Assembly: GCA_025618425.1 (NCBI GenBank)
Contig: CM046844.1
Location: forward strand, 20,060,324 to 20,124,323
Source of the DNA: Heliocidaris tuberculata
Lineage: Eukaryota; Echinodermata; Echinoidea; Camarodonta; Echinometridae
DNA: 64,000 bases
Reading direction: 5' to 3'
Below, piece by piece: positions 1-13,490 of the stretch. The position numbers were made by a program, and so were the translations under genes. The notes under the pieces are model-generated. The model did no database searches, was not told the DNA's origin, and was given only the letters and a program-made list of their open reading frames with translations. Numbering within the stretch: the first letter of the stretch is position 1; every line of letters begins with the position of its first letter.

Positions 1-408
1 GTAATCCATAATGTTTTGATTATTCACGTCTTTGTCAGATTCTTAGTCAAAACGAAAGGATATGAGAGCAAATATGAGACCAATTATGACCACTTTACAT
101 CTGGAACCATTACATGCAATCTATATTAGTGCCTTAACATTGGTCCAGACATTAAGGGGGCACTGGTATCAAGGGGGGAGGGGGAGGCATCGTTATTATT
201 CGGTAAATGAAATGTGAATCAGCAAAGTCACCGATTAGATGTAGTGCGGGAATGGGTCCGATCGTCTTCTTTTCAAGTCCCCCCCCCCTCTTCTTTTCAT
301 TTCCCCCTCTTTCTGCTTTGCCATTCGGTTGGGGGCACATTCTCCCTGTGACCCCGTACTTACGCCTGCTTTCCAATCATAACATACATTTTCTTCTTAT
401 TTTTTCAG

Positions 409-763
409 GGCGGCAGTTTGTCCAGATCGTCGACTTTTCCGACGTTTTCGTACCCAAAATTGTACACAGGATCAACACAGAAGGGCCCGTGGCTGACATA
501 GCAGAATGTGGCGATTTGGTTGCGTTTCTTCAGCCTGGAAAGCCCCACTTCACCGATCCAGGATCCCTCAAGATCTTCGAGAAATACAACCCAGTCAACA
601 AGATGATGAAAGAACTATGCTCTGTCACAGGTATAGAAAATAGTATTATGATATAGCAATAATGATAATCCGTCCTTGATCTATATGATATAACGTCTTC
701 GAAGGGATTTTGAATCTTATACTGGCTTTAGTTTGCAGGAACCTGGAGGAATTTTTTTCCCAA

Positions 764-797
<34 letters not shown>

Positions 798-3700
798 GGG
801 TGTTGAATTATGGAGGGGTGACTTTTCACTCCAAATTCTTTGGAGAAATAAAGAAGAAAGAATAAAGGTCATCGGGTCAACCTATGCTCTGGGTGCCTTT
901 TCACTCCGAAACTTTCAGACTTCTTTGGAAAAAAAATAAAATAAAGGTCATCGGGTCAACCTATGTTCTAAGTGCAGTTTTCACTCCGAAACTCTCAGTT
1001 AAGCATGCAGACAACCACAACAACAACAAAATAATAATAATAATAATGAAAATAATAATCGCTGACAACACCCCGGCACCATCCAGTTCAGGGGTGGTCC
1101 GCATACCAAAAAAATGAACCTTTCTCCTTAACCTTGCTAATGTGTATTTTTAAGTTTATGAAGATATTTTTACACGCAACTCAACCTTTCTTGAATTCTT
1201 TTCAAACAACTTAAGTGGTACCTTTAAGACGTAGATAAAAGAGAGTCACATGGTTCAGACTGGAGTCACCCGGTTGATGATATCATGATGGAATGATCTT
1301 TGTGGGTAAACGAATAATAACCGACATCCGACCTTGGGAACTTGTGTCGACTCCTGGGAGCTGTCCCCGTGAAGTATTTTGCTCTCATATGCGGTTAAAT
1401 CACTGCAGTTATCTTCATTGAAGAAGAAAAAATGTAGTAGCACATTCACACAGAAATAATAAGCAAAAAGTATACCGAAGATAAAATGCAGAAAATTCTT
1501 AGTAGTCTTTTGCTGCGGTTTATTGCGGATAGCTGCGATATGACTGCGATTAGGCTAGAACTTGTTATCCATGTTTGGACTGGTTAAGAAAATGTTGGCC
1601 ACGCTTTAGCCCTTATTTGCCTTTAATTATGTACCTACCTTCGGTATCATGCGGCTTCTTGCGTTAGTTTGTCTGCGTTTTTCCGCGATTTGATTACCGC
1701 AGATTACCGTAGTCATATCGGTGTGAGAGCAATTAAAGCCCACCGCACACTATACGACCGGTCTGCGATCCGATTTCGGAAGAAAATGTAATAGCATTTG
1801 ATATGAATATTAAAACATAAAATATATTTTTGATTGAGGTTCTGAATAGTCTTATAGATAGTAAAATCGAAGTTACGGCCTATTGCGAGCCTTCTAGTCG
1901 CAGAAAAGGCTTAATCGGCTCCGAGTCGTAGTGACGTCAGAGCAGTCCTACGATTGTCTACGATTTAAAACCGATTTGGCCTTTATTCCAAGTTGAATGC
2001 TGACAACGCACCAAAATCCTATGTTCAGTATTCATATTGTTGTTCAGAACCTCAATCAGGTAGATCTTATTTGTTAAAATGTCCATATTTAATGCTATTA
2101 AATCGGATCGTAGTCGTATAGTGTACGGTGGGCTTTAAAGGACAGAACTGCATTCTGCCGCGCAGAGGATAGCCTTGGCACGGGAATCTTAGGCGCGACA
2201 GGCTCATTTTTCACCACCCCCCCCCCCCCAAACAAACAAAACGAACAAAAAACAAAACAAAACAAAACCAAACAAAAAACAAAAAACAAAAAACAAAAAA
2301 CAAACAAAAGAACCAAATAACCCCTTGAGTAGTCCGTCCCAACCGCTCAGCATAATAAGTCCTCCTAGGGTATTAAAGGATATACACTCATAATATTGTT
2401 TTTTCGCAGTAAAACTTTTACCTGATTACCAGCCTATCAAGCTATTGAAAAAAGAGATAATTACATTATAATTTTTTAAAATGAATATTAACAGAAAAAT
2501 GAAAGTAAGATTGGGATTTACAACGTTAAAATTTAATGTTAACCACATGTTCCCCTTTCTGCCGAATGTAGGCGATACAAGCATGCAATCAAAGATTTCT
2601 ATTCTAATAATCAACCCTGTAAATTAGCTTTTATTGTTGACATGGATGATAAAACATTGATTAATTATTTTTTCTCTTGAATGTATAGTTGGTTCCCAGC
2701 CTATCGCCATCCGCTTCGCCCAGGGCTGCAGCCTCATCATCGTCGCGAACGAAGGCGTGATGGGAGAGAACAACTACACCAAAACCTTTGTGAACCCTGA
2801 GGGAACCATCACCACAGTTCGTCTAGCAGGTAAGCCCTATCTTTTCGTTTATGACCTCTGCGCATGGGGTTCATCTGTGTGACGTAAGTCTGCGTCAGCG
2901 ACGTGCACAGTCTTTGACGCGCAATGACATCGTACAAAGAAGCAATAAACAGTGCAAACATTGCGTTGAATATCTGGCGCATGCCATTCAGGGGATTCAT
3001 TAGCTTAGGTAATAAAACAGTTGTGATGATGCCTCGTTAAGCCTGGCTCGTTACGACCGCGTCAGTGACTTGTACGTTGATTTGTGCGTCATGAAAGAGT
3101 GACATCTTTTAAAAAGTGATTGCAAAATGAACAGTGCATATAATACTTTTAATAGCTGGCGTGTGGGTTAATTGCCTTCACAGGCTCAATTAGCGCAGGT
3201 ACTGACGAAATGACGCCTCTGTAAGCCGGGCTTAAAGTCCGTTGCGCACGAGGTGTAATTTCGATTGCGTTGCCATGAAGGCAATTAGTGCAAATGAGAG
3301 TAAAACAAAGCAATGTGTGCATTGTTCGTTTTGCATTCACTTTTGTACGATACAACTCTCACATGGCAAGTCAAAAGCCGCTCCAGTCGCTGACGTAGTC
3401 CTACGTATGTCAGGAAAGTGACGCCTCTTGTGCAACAACAAGCTTTAATCTTCTTTCCTCAATGGTCCTGACGCACCATGTCCACCAAGGTGATCTTTCA
3501 GGCGACTGCCGACAATAGTCGCAGAAGTTTGTCAAAAGGTCACCGATGGAGCCAAACTAAGACAACGTCTGCGATAAGCTAATAAAACAATGTACCACCT
3601 AGTCGATGCCAGGATGCAGCAAGCTATCGACAAAAGGCGACCCAGTCGCCATGACGTCCATCTTGTTCCACACTTGTGGAAAACAATAATTACACCTACG

Positions 3701-6700
3701 ACAATGTAAAAGAGGTTAACATATAGGCCCCAGAATGACAAGCTCCGTCAAGCAACGACTTTCGGCAACCACTTAAAACGACTACAAAATCACTTCATTT
3801 TGGCCTCCCAAACAATCGAATCACATAACTTTCTTGTTTTTGTTATAAACAAAAGACATCTGACGACGTCACAATAGATTCTAATGAATTTCATTTATCC
3901 CTTTTTTGTCATTGATTCACACCATAGGTTCAGTTTCTAATGCCCCCAGTCAGCAGATCGTTAACACCACATTTGGTGGCGGTGGTGGTGTTGGTGGTGG
4001 TGGTCCAATGACAACCCCGATGGCCGGTTTCCCACCCAATCCTCCTACACAGTCCACGTGGAACCCTAATACAGGCGCAAGTGGTCAAGGCGGTCAAGGC
4101 GGTCAAGGTGGTCAAGGCGGTCAAGGTGGTCAAGGCGGTCAAGGTGGATTCCCCGGTCAAGGAGGTCAGGGCGGACAAGGTGGATTCCCCGGTCAAGGAG
4201 GTCAGGGCGGACAAGGCGGACAGGGTGGACAAGGCTTTTCCCCCGGTCAAGGCGGCACAGGTGTGTATTACCTGTTTTTTAATGAAAAAAAAAAATGGTG
4301 GGGGAAAAAGAGGATTTTATAGTTCAGATGACAGTAACCCCATATTCCCTGACGAGACATCAACTTACATTTGTTACTCCTTACCAAGGAGATACAAGTG
4401 GAACTTTTAAGATGCTGAATGAATTGCCTTCTGGTTCTCAATTGCAGACCTCTCTCCTTTGAACCTATATAACTGATATGTTCATATAGTACTTGACTAG
4501 ATTGTTAGTTTGAGATATCATTCATTTTCCGAACAAGCCCTGCCCCCCCCCCCCCATTTGTTAGGATTAGGGATCTAAGGATTAGAATTAGGTCATGTAC
4601 CCTCTACCTACAACAACAACAAAAAACAAAAAAAAAATCAAAATTATGCTAATCAATATGAAGATGCAGACTGTCGATTACCTCAATCCGTACTCACAAG
4701 CGAAACAGTTAAAAAATCTCGCATAATAAAATGAATCAAATGATCAAAATCCAAATGTTTTATTACTCCAGGATGGGGCCAGGGAGGACAAGGAGGATTT
4801 GGTCCTAACAACCCTCAGTATCCTATGATTCCCACCACGCCGCTGCCTGGAACAATATGCAATGGAACATCCACCATGAGCTACGTTGTTAAGGAGATCA
4901 ACTTCAAAAAATTCAACGCACCAGCCGAGTAAGTGATATTTTGTACATGGGATGTAGAGTACGAGGTGTTCGCACCAAGAAGGTGTAAAAGGAGCAGTTC
5001 ATGACTTGTCGAGGATTTCAAAATGACCCCCCCCCCCTTATTTGACAGAAAAGTGGAGAGATTTGTATGAATTTAATCTCCCCATTTGACAAGAAAACAA
5101 GGGAAATGTAGATTGTAAAATACAATCATCACCATTATCGTCATCAACATCACTGTTATCATTGTGATAGTCATGATGATGATGATGATGATCATCATCA
5201 TCATCATCACCGTCATCATCATCTTTTTTATGTCAATATACTTTACCTGAACAGTATTACTTGTCGTTGTCTGCATGATGGATACATTCCCCTTTCTTTA
5301 AAAAATCTTAAATTTGAATGTAAAACACTCCATTTAATGACAGGGTCGAGCGACTGAAAGCCCTCCACGTCCGTCAGCCTTACACTGGTCAGCTTAGTGA
5401 CCCCGGCCCAAACACCTTCTCACAGGGACTCGAACCCAGACACATCACCCTGGATGCCCAAGAACAAACCGCTTACATCAGCTTACAGGTATGAACAGGC
5501 CCTGGCTATCCTGGGTCATCGAAAAAAACATTGTAAAAGGGCGCGGAGGGATTGAGAAGAAATTCAAACCAACAATACTTTTAACAAGAAAAGAAAAAGA
5601 AAAAGGTTCCCCAAAATACTAATTTGCGACAATGTTTGAAAATTCACACATTTTTCGAAAACAATTAAAGATTTGACGACAGCCATTTTAAATCTCCGAT
5701 TGGAATAGGTTGATTTTGCAAAATGTCATGAAATATCAAGTCATCATGTTGAGTAATCTTTTTATAACCTTTTGCTGTTTTCAGGAAAACAATGCCATCG
5801 CAGTAGTGGATTTGAATAACAACAGTGTGACCGATATCTTCCCGATGGGAGTAAAGAACTGGAGGAATCTTCAGATAGATGCAAGCAGTATGGATAATGG
5901 TAAATGAATTATGTCTTGCTACTTCAAATCAGTGCGAAGTCTGAACTTCAATGAAAAATCGGAGTCTAATGTGGTCTTTCAAAACCCTGTCAAAGATAAA
6001 AAAATTCTCGGCTGAAGCATATCGTATTCCCTAAAAAATTTGATTGGAAACATGTTTGCCCTCATGTTAGGTTTAATAAAAAAAATTATTATTGATACCT
6101 ATTGCCTACGGGGAACCGGGTAGCTCCTGTATTAAGCCTATTAGATTTAGAGAATTTATGTAATCAGCGGGTTAAGTATTATATATGGTGCGGATTTTGG
6201 CGCAATGTATGATCCTGTATGATTCAATGACTTATTGATTTGTGTCCACTTCCCAAATTTTGCCGAGCTGAGCGAACAAAGATTATGACAAGTTTTTATT
6301 GTGAAATTAATGTAATTTTTGGCATAAAAATATGCTGAATAAGATATCAAAAAAAAAAAATGCAAATAGACCGCCTCACTGCCCGAATATGAGGTGATGG
6401 TTCCCCGAGTATTGGTAATTTCAAAATTCTCGGGGGGGGGGGGGCGCTGCAGCTCTCAAGTCATTCCACTTGGTAGGCCTATGTTTGTGTCTGTTGTTAC
6501 TTTCGCTAGTCACTTGTCTATATTTTTTGTTCGATTTTCTCTCCGTTACTTTTGATCAGGTATCATGTTCAAGACGTATGACCAGCTAAATAGCTTCCCC
6601 ATGCCAGACGCAATTGAAACATACTCCGACGCTCAGGGAGATCTTTACGTGGTCACGGCGAACGAGGGCGCTGTCCCTATGGCTGTGGAGTGCACCCCAG

Positions 6701-9700
6701 AAGTTTGTCCGGGCGGACCTGGGGAATTTGAAGAAACAGAGATTGGTGAAGAATTCTTCGTCGAAGGTGAGAATTCTGTTCTGAAGCCTTATTCAAACAA
6801 AGATAATTTTGCAGTTCTTGCCCAGGAACCGACCAGAGTTACCAGAATATATATCACAAAAGTGGAGTAATTTTATGAAAGAATAGTTGTTTTCACATAT
6901 TTCTTCCATAGAGTAACACGGAACTCCTAAATGATCCATTTTTGTTTTCTTTTATCCTTCTAGAGTTCCTTGCGCCACCCTTGTTGGAGAGTCCTCTTGG
7001 CCAAGCCATGGGTGTAGAAGAAGAATTAGGTGAGTTTGTATTTTAAGAATAATATATGATAATTATTTTTTATTAAAAGCAGGATTTCCAATGGTTAAAA
7101 AAGACCCTGACAAAGAACTTTTAAGAAATTGCTCTTTTTATTTTCATTTTTAAAATTTTATTTCATTTCCAGGAAAACAGTATAACAATAACAGAGAATA
7201 CAAAATACAAAGTACAATAACAGATGGAGAGGAGAACCCCCCCCCCCAAAAAAAAAACCCCACCAGCTAATGCCTGCGGATTACCAAAAGAAAACAAGTT
7301 TCTGTAGAAGGTTCTCCTCATTAGCTGGTGGTAGAAATGCATAGATATTCAAAAACTCTTTGATCTGGATGGAATTCATTATAAGGGTATTGACCCACCT
7401 TCTGATAGCACACATGGCATGAATGTTTATCAGTGTTTTCTTTCCTTTACCCTGCCCTCATTGGCAACCAATTGAGTTCATACGTTACTTTTCGATGTTT
7501 ATCCTTGCCTTTTTAATGGTCTCTACACACGGTTTGAGACTCCTCAAGAAAGCTTGCGAAATCTATACTATGAAAATACTGCTGCTGATAAAGCAATGCC
7601 TGAAGGATCCCAATCATATCATATGTTCATTTGACCATACTGGGCACAACTTTCCCTTTCCCAATTAATATATATACATTTGGTAGGTATCATGTCATGG
7701 AGCTTTGCAAATTATTGTATAGGATCGAATAACTTTCCATCTGAAAGGAAAATATCAATGTTGATTCCCAATTCTCATATTTCTCTAGATATTCGGTATG
7801 AAAATCATTGTAGGTAACACTTTCGATCCGTCAATGAATTTCCGACTTTAATCTTCGTGTAGGTCGCACTCGCTTCAGTATGGTCGACGGAAACAATCCC
7901 AATGACCCGGAAATATTCGACTCGGTCTACATGTTCGGTGGGCGTGGGATATCAGCGTACAAGATTGACCCAGTGACCCGGAACATGACCTTGGCATGGG
8001 ACAGCGGTGACATCATCGAGAAGGAGATCGCCAAGTTCTATCCCAAGATCTTCAACGCAGCAGCAATCTATGGCAACCCAAGGCGGGTCGGTCCCAAGAC
8101 AACGATGGACATGCGATCAAGTGGAAGGGTAGGTCCTAGTCTGCCCCGGTAGCACTATACAGGGGCGGATCTAAAATTTTGAAAACAGGGGGGGGGGGTA
8201 CAGTTAAAAAAAAATATGACCCGGATAAATCACACGATTCCAGATAGTAAGAATAATTAATACCACAATAAAGCAAAATGAGCACCCTTCAAGCAATTTG
8301 ATTGACACCCGGTGTTCGAATGAACGTCACTGTTATGTTCTCTGTTCATAAACGATTCGAGATCCAATCGTTTCATATAACGTCACTGGACAAAATAACT
8401 ATGAAAGTTGTCAGTTTACACTTGTTAACAGGTGCTCCGAACTCAATTTTATACATTTATAGAATTCTTAACTTCAACCCTGGACTGAGCCATACATCTT
8501 ACTATCCTGACTCTAACCCTAACCCTAAGGTCAGTCCAAAACCCGATTGCAACTCTAATCATACTCCGATATCTTTGATGAAATAAACCCAGAGCAAGAG
8601 CAAAATAATGTCGGATCACCAAGAAGTTAGCATAAATCATTCACTCAGTTGTTTGCTTTTATCTTCCAGGGGCCTGAGTGTGAGTCGCTAGCTGTCGGTG
8701 ATGTCCAGGGCCGCAAACTTATCTTCGTGGGTATCGATGGAGTCAGCGCTCTCGCCATCTTCTCCGTCGCCCCTGGCAACAGCACACCTGTTTATGAATC
8801 TATCTTCCGCGATGGCAAAATTGGAGCCAACTACAAGACCCTCTATGAAGGGCGAAAAACCGGAGACCTTTCCCCGGAATCTCTTACGTGAGTTCAGTTC
8901 GCTTGTTCATGGATAGTAGTTCAAGTTTTCAAAAATATCTCTCCTCTTCTCACCAATGCCGCCCGTCAGTCAAAGTGTATTTAGCAAAGAGAGTGCCCTT
9001 TGTCTTTGGGAGTTGATTCTTTGGGGACTCGAGCTAATGAGATTGATCGTTTGCACTGAGAGTCTACCCCAGTTTTTCTGCAACCGTTAATTTCTTAAAG
9101 ACAGTGTCCCAAAACTTCCCCAAATGTTCCTTGTATAATGATAAATACTTCCATGAGGCCAGATGTAGGAGGAAAAAACTTGAATTCCAGAATTTAAACA
9201 TCGACGTTGGTTTTAAGCTTGGTCTAAAGTCGCGTTTAACAAAGGAAGTTTAACCGAGGTCTAAGATTTCCTTTTGTTTTTCGTAACTTTCGTCTTCGTG
9301 TCGGGTTATACTAAATGAGTAGAAAACGGGTCAGTAAGATTACTAACACACTTTTTTTTTTTTTGTGGGGGGGGGGGGGAACGGGGGGATTAAAAGTGTT
9401 AGGTTGTGGATTGCGGTATAGCGCCATCAATGTCCCATATAGTAAAGGATAGTTTGGATTTTTCTCGGGAGTACTCACGGTCAATCAATATTTTCGAAGT
9501 AGAATATGGTTCTGTTCGTCAAGCATTCATGATCATCTATAACGCCTCGTTTCCTGATATCATGATTATCCTTTCCCGGGGACAATTCAAAACCTAAATT
9601 CTGTATTGTCAAAAAGTGCTGAAAGTGCTAAAAATATATATGAATAATAACAGTAATATAATGATGATCACTGGCTGCAGCCCCCAAAAGATCCACCCCC

Positions 9701-12559
9701 CAAAAAAAGGGAAAAGGGAAGAAAAAAGGGGAAAAAGAGAGAATGAAGGGGAAAATTTGATATTACCTACCGGATATAGGTCTAGATCTGTGACAAAATT
9801 ACATTTTCATTAAAAAAGGGTCGATTTTTTGCTCGCTCGCTTCGCTCGCTTGCATGTATTCAGAAATTGTGCCGCTTATGCCTATGTTCAGCCCCCTCAA
9901 ATTTTTTGGCTCATTACGCCACTGATGCTGCTGCTGCTGCTGATGATGATGATGAAGATGATGATGGTAATGATTATGATAACAATGGTATAGTAACAAA
10001 ATATCGGATATCTAGGGGGCTTTAAAACAAGAAGTGACATTGCGCTGTTAATCAAAGCAGTGTGTAATTATGACGCGCTCGTAACTTAATAAGTTATGAA
10101 AGCCAATTTAAGACAATGATAAATTTACAGATTATCGTAGTACACGAAGCACCATTTTTAGCTATCCTTCAAACGATTCCATTAATTCAAATGACAGTGA
10201 GGGAAGGACGTTCCATCAAATAAGGTCAGTTTTGGCAACTGATATGTCTGTTTAGGTAAATGTTCTTGACCTAAGCTTTTCTTGTAGTCCCATACAGAGA
10301 GGCTCTCATGGGGCCTGTCCGTGCAAACCTTTGTCTAAAAAGCAAACACTCTTTGAACGCCACCCTACAAAATTTAGCTTGCCTTCCACCGCAAATTGTG
10401 TGTTTTCTATTCTCATCGCAAATACATTTGACTGAGTCTGGAAAATACTTTGAGATCCCTCAGTAAAGTATTCAAGATTGAATGACGATTGCCATAAAAC
10501 GTAAATAACCAACAAAAATAACAATAGAAGTGACAACAGCAACAACAACCTCCTCTGTAGACGATGTTTCCTCTTATTGACTCCTCTCCAATAACTGTCT
10601 CATCCATAATTGAAAGGAGAGGGGGTGGGGGGGGGGGGAATCAACTAATTATGCCTGGAAGCCATGTAAAGAAGACACACAAAAGTTTTCAATTGTTACA
10701 ATTAATATTTGCTGCAAATATAGTCACTTTTGACAGGATGTCAAATGATAAGTTAAATGACAAAATAAAATTACAGCAGCAGCAGCAACATCATCAGAAT
10801 GACGTTTAGGTTTGTGACGTAACAACCTCTCGCGTCTAGTCTTGGAGAGAAAGGTCACTTAGAGGATGACACAATTAGGGCGTTGTCTGTGATCTCATAC
10901 TAACCCGTCATGGGTAGTAGGCGGTTGCCATGGTGATCAAAATAATGACAAACTGTGCCCTATAGGTTAAGTTTGAATTTGGATTACAAAAACACCCTGA
11001 AAATGTATTTTGTTCCCTTAACTTCCTTGTTGTCTGACGAATTCTTTACATGTTTGAACAGACAATTTCCTAGATATTTTGCACATGTTTTCACATACAA
11101 GACTATGGGAATCGACATTGCATATATTCATATGAATCAGCGAATCCCTGTCCTAACGGAGAACTCCGCGTGGAGGAACATTTCTCTTTCTTCATGAAAA
11201 CAGAACTGATCGCCATTTTCCAATATTTGGCCTTGACCTGGTAAAAGCTCCCTGTAATACCTTCTAATTACATGCAACTGACATTTAAAAAACAAAACAT
11301 ATTCTCTTTAAATTGTTCTGACTCAGTTTTTGAAAAATCCACTGGTTGTCACGTTTGTCATTTCCTCACACTTCGCCCTAAATGAAAAAATATCATCTTT
11401 TCAGCCTTATAAACTATTTAAAAATTGAGCAATGTAATACGATACATTGAATTCTTAATTGAAAGGTATCAAGTGCAAAACCTGTCATTAGTAAGGCCTA
11501 ATGATATGAAATCTTACGGTAAATGTGCGTGTATTTTATGGTAATGTTTTTATTTTTTCCACGGTAGTTCATAACGGTTACTCTTTTTTAGTGTGGAAAA
11601 TAACACAACTTCATCGTTACTAATAACGCGTTAGTCTACGCTGAGCGTGCTTTGACAGACCAAAACGACATTTTGAAAGAGCTAAAGTCACCTATTTTGT
11701 TATCCGATAACTCTCAGTGCCTAATTTGACATATTTATGATCAAAAAGGCCGAAAGAGCATGATCAGAAATGTGATATTTGAAAATGAGTGTGATAAAGT
11801 TCCAACTAGTCATTTTATATACGATTATGTATTTATATCCTATCAATAACACTGAACACTTCTCCAGTTCTGTTCGTCTTATAGACGAATGTGACGTAAA
11901 TTGCGCTTTATTTCAGTTGATATCTTTTACGTATTCCGTCTAAGATGGGATTAAAAACACTGAAATATTTTCCTGTTCATTTTTATTTAGATTCATCCCT
12001 CCTGAAAAGTCACAAGCAAATAAGCCTCTTCTCCTTGTGACCGGCCGAGTGAGTGGAACCGTCTCCATGTATGAGGTGATCGATGTGCCTTACTGGATGT
12101 TGCTCAAGACCCTTGGTAAGTACAGCCATTCACCTATTACTCCATACTTTTGGACAGCTTGATATCTATGGCTCTTATTCTTTGGGGCCAACTAAATTAG
12201 ACCTTGCTTAACTTAGTCCTTGCTTAACTTAGTCCACAGATTTATGAAAGGCCAAATTCCTTAAGTTCCGTATATTAAAATTACTTTCAGTTTGTAACGA
12301 AATAGAGAGAGAGAAAAAAAAAATCATGACAAGTGTTATATTTTCATTTATTTGCAGAATTATTGTTAATTTTCACAACTTTGAATTTAATCGTGTGAAT
12401 CAAAGTCTGTATTTAACACGTAGAAATTCTTCTTCTTTTTTTTCATGCCTTTCTGCAGGAACCGACATCGAAGGAAGTGCCATTTCTGTGACGTCATCAG
12501 CAGTTAGCATCTTCTTCGCATTTCTGTCTGGAATGTTTGCTGTCTATATGAGAATATGA
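409..12559 (+). CDS. msp130-like: MSP130-like cell-surface glycoprotein, Gly-rich form (5' end outside window)
   Basis: Twelve GT-AG exons read in one frame: 409-630, 2689-2829, 3928-4260, 4772-4928, 5344-5488, 5785-5899, 6560-6766, 6964-7029, 7863-8128, 8670-8887, 11991-12115 and 12459-12559 (TGA at 12557). They encode 2,096 nt. The first visible exon is entered in phase 1, matching exon 2 of the downstream paralog, so the signal-peptide exon is before position 1. Family hallmarks are visible: VADIAECGDLVAF, IIVANEG, FVNPEGTI, AIAVVDL, VTANEGA, FGGRGIS, AWDSGD, GPECESLAVG and FIPPE. These match the 'choice-of-anchor I'/MSP130 domain, thought to be a beta-propeller. Several N-glycosylation sequons occur (NTT, NGT, NMT, NST). 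The C-terminus has small residues (EGSA) then a hydrophobic tail ending YMRI, as expected for GPI attachment. Known role: surface glycoprotein of skeletogenic mesenchyme, implicated in calcium handling during spicule formation. It could be msp130 or one of its related copies; the paralog number cannot be fixed from sequence alone. Confidence 0.9.
631..2688 (+). other. Intron with poly(G) tract and short tandem duplication
   Basis: This is the intron between the first two visible exons of the upstream MSP130-like gene. It holds an uninterrupted run of 32 G at 765-796 and a degenerate tandem duplication of about 79 bp (about 814-1,000, marked by a repeated 'ggtcatcgggtcaacctatg' at 867 and 946). 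A C-run and CAAAA-type low-complexity DNA lie at about 2,217-2,310. No coding exon is seen inside it. Confidence 0.6.
2870..3450 (+). repeat. Dispersed repeat with GCGTCAG words (intronic)
   Basis: Two to three degenerate copies of a segment containing 'gcgtcagcgac' or 'gcgtcagtgac' followed by 'tctttgacgcgc'-like DNA occur in this intron. Similar segments recur at about 48,600-48,800 and 52,430-52,580 in the downstream paralog. The family is not recognised. Confidence 0.5.
3928..4260 (+). repeat. Gly/Gln-rich repeat exon of the upstream MSP130-like gene
   Basis: This 333-nt exon (111 codons) is entered and left in phase 1, so it is symmetric. It begins after an acceptor ending ccatag and ends before gtgtgt. 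It encodes a glycine run (GGGGGVGGGG), a Pro/Thr-rich linker, then a low-complexity block of GGQ triplets interrupted twice by GFPGQ and once by GFSPGQ. At DNA level a 9-bp word (ggtcaaggc and variants) is repeated in tandem from about 4,080 to 4,255. Gly-rich blocks are known in several MSP130 proteins. The next exon opens with a short continuation (GWGQGGQGGFG). The downstream paralog has nothing equivalent. Confidence 0.88.
5150..5230. repeat. ATG/ATC microsatellite, self-complementary
   Basis: A run of GAT triplets is followed directly by a run of CAT/ATC triplets (about 5,173-5,225). The tract can therefore fold back on itself. It lies in the intron between exons 4,772-4,928 and 5,344-5,488. 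Confidence 0.7.
8888..11990 (+). other. Large intron with low-complexity tracts
   Basis: This 3.1-kb intron separates exon 8,670-8,887 from exon 11,991-12,115. It contains a T/G homopolymer patch near 9,351-9,379, a 'gctcgctcgcttcgctcgct' word at about 9,831 followed by a segment related to other repeats in the window, a GCT/GAT microsatellite at about 9,926-9,970 and a G-run at about 10,621-10,638. No exon-like coding segment was found. Confidence 0.55.
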
Positions 12560-13490
12560 TTTTTTTTTTTATAATACCTGTACCATTTATTTCCACTGCA
12601 GCTTTCTTTTAAATGTTCTCTTTTCATTAATAGATTTCACTCTAATCCACTTTCTGGTGGATTATGCAATTCCTCAAAGACCCTCGTTTGGTTCTTGATA
12701 TAAATGTATACGGATATAATCCTTCTTGATCAATGTTAATATCATTTTAATTTTGGTTTAGCATGGCAGGTTGAAATAGCGCTGGACGGAAATATTTGAG
12801 TCATCCATTGCTTTGCATTGCATTGTAGCTTGTCTCATGCTCGAACCCTCGTACAGAATAAAAACTAGAAAGAAATCTTTTCACTAAAAAACTGTAATTG
12901 AGCTTTACATCTGAATTGCATTATATGAATCTCCTCGATGATATGATGAAAATGCAATTTTTATGGCCAATTCTAATGTCACTATTTACTTTTCTGTACA
13001 GTTACATAAGACCCTCTTTAAAGTATTTTCTTTCTTTAGAATAGATTCCTGATGATACTGTATAAGATCTTTATATGTTTCTGTTAGACACAATTATCGT
13101 AATCAAGTGCTTTTTATTAACATTCTTATTTATGTCGTATTTGAAAACGTGCAATGGTATTTTTTCTTATGTACATTACGAGAATTGTATTAACAATGGT
13201 ACCACTTTTGGGTGTCTGATACGAATTTACTATTCCGGACTGACTTTAGGTTTATATATTCAGAGAATACGATTGATAAACTGAAATGTTTAAGAATATG
13301 AAAGAGTGTCGGATTTGCTGTAATTTGGGATAATACGTCCACATTAAGTACAATTTGATACAGTCGTATTTAAATAACAATGTACCTTACATTTGACAAA
13401 ACGATTAATTACAAATTGTATTGTTTGACATTCAGTATAAAGTGCAATATTTTGTAAATTTTTGATCAACAAGATTAATAAAATGAATAA
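12560..13490 (+). other. Probable 3' UTR of the upstream MSP130-like gene
   Basis: AT-rich sequence follows the TGA. AATAAA hexamers occur at 12,857-12,862 and 13,477-13,482, so either could direct cleavage and polyadenylation. No other gene begins here. The choice of site is inference. Confidence 0.4.

Noticed and set aside
4081..4410. Alternative frame rich in Val-Lys (VKAVKVVKAVK)
   Set aside because: Shadow frame of the Gly-rich exon; the GGQ frame is continuous with conserved exons on both sides.
8505..8530. Telomere-type repeat (ctaaccctaaccctaa)
   Set aside because: Only about two units inside an intron, not a telomeric array.
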